A stretch of DNA of 64,000 bases, from contig NZ_JAGIPG010000002.1 in NCBI RefSeq assembly GCF_017877055.1, forward strand, positions 620,001-684,000, given 5' to 3'. Source of the DNA: Neorhizobium galegae. GTDB taxonomy: Bacteria > Pseudomonadota > Alphaproteobacteria > Rhizobiales > Rhizobiaceae. A model generated the notes under the pieces. The model searched no databases and was not told where the DNA came from. It was given only the letters and a program-made list of their open reading frames with translations. Each line of letters begins with the position of its first letter. Within the stretch, counting starts at the first letter, position 1. Below are positions 61,921 to 64,000 of the stretch, piece after piece. A program made the position numbers and the translations under genes.

Positions 61921-62784
61921 ATGAAAAACGTCAATTGGGATGCCTACGAGCTTTTCCTGCAGGTTGCCCGGCTCGGCGGCCTGTCTGGTGCTGCCGGCGC
62001 GACTGGATTGAGCCCCGCAACGATCGGGCGGCGGATGCTCGATCTGGAAGAAGCCGTCGGCCGTCCGTTGTTTTTGCGCAGCCGTACCGGTTATCAGCTG
62101 ACCGCCGACGGATCTGCGTTGTTTGCCCAGATTATGGAGATGGAAGGCGCTGCCCGCCGCATCGAGAGCTGGAAGCGGGAGGGTGCCGGCTCGACGCTGG
62201 TGCGGGTTGCCTGTGGCACCTGGCTTGCCTGGATGTTCACTCGCAATCTCTCGCTTATCCGCACGGAGCGCGATGACTTCCGCCTCGATTTCTATGTCGC
62301 CGAACGGCGCGCGAGCCTGGCGCACCGGGAAAGCGACATCGGCATCCGCGCATTCGAGCCGGAGGAGCCGAACCTAGCTGCGACCAGGCTCGGCGAGGTT
62401 GCCTATGCGGCCTATCGTGCCCGCAGCGCCCACCCCTCGGTTGCCGACCGCTGGCTTGCTGTCTCGGAGGAGGACGCGATTTCCGCCTATCTGCGTTGGC
62501 CGCATCAGGAACGGGCAGCGCAGGTGGCGGTCACCGTCAACCGCCCGCGCTCCCTGCGCGATTTGGCGCTGGGCGGGGCCGGAACCGCAGTCCTGCCCTG
62601 TTTCGTCGGCGACCAGGACATGCGGCTGGAGCGGGTCGGCGGAGAGATCGAGAGCCTCCGGCACAGCCAGTGGATCGTCATGAACAATGACGATCGCCAC
62701 CGCCGGGACATCCGCGCGGTGGTCGATCGGATGGTGAAGTTTGTCCGGGTTCACGGCCCGCTCTTTGCGGGCCGCCAGCCCTAG
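61921..62784 (+). CDS. LysR-family transcriptional regulator
   Basis: A 287-residue regulator. The N-terminal helix-turn-helix (YELFLQVARLGGLSGAAGAT, LSPATIGRRMLDLEEAVGRP, LFLRSRTGYQLTADGSAL) is typical, and a shorter effector domain follows (IRAFEPEEPNLAATRLGEVA; LRDLALGGAGTAVLPCFVGD). It is divergent from the small gene at 61830, the usual arrangement for an autoregulated LysR gene and its target. Target unknown. Confidence 0.85.
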   Translation: MKNVNWDAYELFLQVARLGGLSGAAGATGLSPATIGRRMLDLEEAVGRPLFLRSRTGYQLTADGSALFAQIMEMEGAARRIESWKREGAGSTLVRVACGTWLAWMFTRNLSLIRTERDDFRLDFYVAERRASLAHRESDIGIRAFEPEEPNLAATRLGEVAYAAYRARSAHPSVADRWLAVSEEDAISAYLRWPHQERAAQVAVTVNRPRSLRDLALGGAGTAVLPCFVGDQDMRLERVGGEIESLRHSQWIVMNNDDRHRRDIRAVVDRMVKFVRVHGPLFAGRQP

Positions 62785-62797
62785 ACGTGTCTTCCGG

Positions 62798-63037
62798 TCA
62801 CTGCACCCGATTGGTGACGATGACCGGGATCATCAGGTCGCCCCAGTGGCCGTCGCCGCCGTGATGCCGGGCGGAGCGGACGAGCTCCACCGAAACCCCG
62901 GCCTCGACCGCCTTCATGATCGCATGGTTGAGGCGATGCAGGTCGTTGGCAAGCGTACGGATCGCCGCCTGCTGGTCTGGGGTCATCGCGGTCGATTGCT
63001 CTTCGGCGCGTTCCTTGACGTGGGTCTGGATATTCAT
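62798..63037 (-). CDS. Small conserved-looking hypothetical protein downstream of aceA
   Basis: A 79-residue protein from ATG 63037 with GAGGAG upstream: MNIQTHVKERAEEQSTAMTP, a helical DQQAAIRTLANDLHRLNHAI, and an ending HWGDLMIPVIVTNRVQ. It lies after aceA in the same direction, so it may be co-transcribed. The pattern looks like a real soluble helical protein, but I cannot name it. Confidence 0.6.
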   Translation of the reverse strand: MNIQTHVKERAEEQSTAMTPDQQAAIRTLANDLHRLNHAIMKAVEAGVSVELVRSARHHGGDGHWGDLMIPVIVTNRVQ

Positions 63038-63066
63038 GTCGGTTCTCCTCTTTGCAATTGGGTGAA

Positions 63067-63100
63067 GCCTCTCCCCACCCACCCCCTTGCGGGGAGGGGC
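63067..63100. repeat. GC-rich intergenic palindrome between aceA and the small gene
   Basis: A 10-bp stem (63067-63076 with 63091-63100, one G-U pair) around a CCCCTTGC loop, of the GGGGAGGGG type often seen as a short interspersed repeat in rhizobial genomes. There is no T run. It may end or process the aceA message. Confidence 0.45.
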
Positions 63101-63116
63101 TGGGGCGGGCCTTTGA

Positions 63117-64000
63117 CTATTCCGCAGCGGGCCGGAACTGGTCATGCTCGGTGGACTCCTTCATCGCGGTGGTCGATGAAAGCCCGCCTGTGATCGCCAC
63201 GGAGACGGCGTCGAAATAGCCGGTGCCGACCTCGCGCTGGTGCTTGGTGGCGGTGTAGCCGTTGATTTCGGCCGCGAATTCCGCCTCCTGCAGCTCCGAA
63301 TAGGCGGCCATCTGCCGGTCCTTGTAGCCGCGGGCAAGTTCGAACATGCCGAAGTTCAGCTGATGGAAGCCGGCGAGCGTGATGAATTGGAACTTGTAGC
63401 CCATCGCCCCCAACTCCCGCTGGAACTTGGCGATCGTCGCGTCGTCGAGGTTCTTTTTCCAGTTGAACGACGGCGAGCAGTTATAGGCGAGCATCTTGCC
63501 CGGATGCGCCTTGTGGACCCCTTCCGCGAACCGCCGCGCCTGTTCGAGATCCGGCTTCGAGGTTTCGCACCAGATGAGATCGCAGTAGGGCGCGTAGGCG
63601 ACGGCGCGGGCGATGCAGGGTTCGAGCCCGTTCTTCACCTGATAGAAGCCCTCGACCGTGCGCCCGGCATCGTAATCGACGAAGGGTCGGTCGCGCTCGT
63701 CGATATCCGAGGTAAGCAGCTTTGCTGCTTCCGCATCGGTGCGGGCGATCACCAGCGTCGGCGTGCCCATGACGTCGGCGGCAAGCCGCGCGGCTGTCAG
63801 GTTGCGGATGTGTGCGGCGGTCGGGATCAGGACCTTGCCACCGAGATGGCCGCACTTCTTTTCAGATGCGAGCTGGTCCTCGTAGTGGACGCCGGCGGCA
63901 CCCGCCTCGATGAACGCCTTCATGATCTCGAATGCGTTGAGCGGCCCGCCGAACCCGGCTTCCGCATCTGCAACGATCGGCGTGAACCAGGTTTCGACCG
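63117..64000 (-). CDS. aceA: Isocitrate lyase (5' end outside window)
   Basis: This is the first glyoxylate-shunt enzyme, splitting isocitrate into succinate and glyoxylate. The frame is open to the window edge and reads [20 protein letters not shown], then the catalytic [68 protein letters not shown] and [20 protein letters not shown]. All active-site segments in view are intact. It supports growth on acetate or fatty acids. Confidence 0.96.
   Translation of the reverse strand, partial: VETWFTPIVADAEAGFGGPLNAFEIMKAFIEAGAAGVHYEDQLASEKKCGHLGGKVLIPTAAHIRNLTAARLAADVMGTPTLVIARTDAEAAKLLTSDIDERDRPFVDYDAGRTVEGFYQVKNGLEPCIARAVAYAPYCDLIWCETSKPDLEQARRFAEGVHKAHPGKMLAYNCSPSFNWKKNLDDATIAKFQRELGAMGYKFQFITLAGFHQLNFGMFELARGYKDRQMAAYSELQEAEFAAEINGYTATKHQREVGTGYFDAVSVAITGGLSSTTAMKESTEHDQFRPAAE

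Overview
The window looks like the chromosome of a rhizobium-type alphaproteobacterium (Rhizobiaceae: Agrobacterium, Rhizobium, Sinorhizobium or a relative). The evidence is the flagellar layout (flgI-motE-flgH-fliL ... fliP, a tandem array of flagellins, motB-motC-fliK-transglycosylase-rem, flgE-flgK-flgL-flaF-flbT-flgD-fliQ-flhA-fliR), the Alphaproteobacteria-specific proteins FlaF, FlbT, MotC, MotE and Rem, the aglEFGAK alpha-glucoside operon and the zwf-pgl-edd Entner-Doudoroff operon. GC content is high throughout. I see no tRNA, rRNA, CRISPR array, insertion sequence or prophage.

Layout: (1) 1-2824, end of a basal-body operon (flgI partial, motE, flgH, fliL) closed by a bidirectional terminator. 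(2) 2850-10509, eight minus-strand genes for an unusual nucleotide sugar and its transfer: CDP-glucose synthesis and 4,6-dehydration (rfbF, rfbG), a 3,5-epimerase-like protein, a sugar C-methyltransferase, an NAD-dependent epimerase/reductase, a second methyltransferase, a CmcI-type methyltransferase and a GT2 glycosyltransferase. The block lies between fliL and fliP, which are normally neighbours in rhizobia. (3) 10840-13642, fliP, convergent with a TPR/SPINDLY-type O-glycosyltransferase whose start faces the flagellin array. (4) 13821-21369, five tandem flagellin genes, each with a similar promoter; four have a leader able to mask its own ribosome binding site. (5) 21630-29345, a FliH-like protein, MotB, MotC, FliK, a lytic transglycosylase, the regulator Rem and the hook protein FlgE. 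(6) 29391-38653, late hook, export and rod genes plus small flagellar proteins of unknown function. (7) 38774-42279, a GT26-like protein, a Wzz/GumC-like protein and folD. (8) 42417-48848, the agl operon. (9) 49028-64000, housekeeping and catabolic genes: a PilZ-like protein, a 5'-nucleotidase-like phosphoesterase, edd-pgl-zwf, a putrescine-type oxidase and synthetase pair, a flavoprotein, a chemoreceptor, a LysR regulator and partial aceA.

Working model: regions 2-4 form a flagellin glycosylation locus. The minus-strand cluster would make a CDP-linked, C-methylated and possibly O-methylated 6-deoxy sugar, and the SPINDLY-type enzyme, with or without the GT2 enzyme, would attach sugar to Ser/Thr of the flagellins. 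The enzyme families are clear from sequence. Their joint role on flagellin is inferred from position, and a role in LPS or another surface glycan remains possible. The flagellin leaders suggest translational control, with flbT and flaF encoded in the same locus as candidate regulators.
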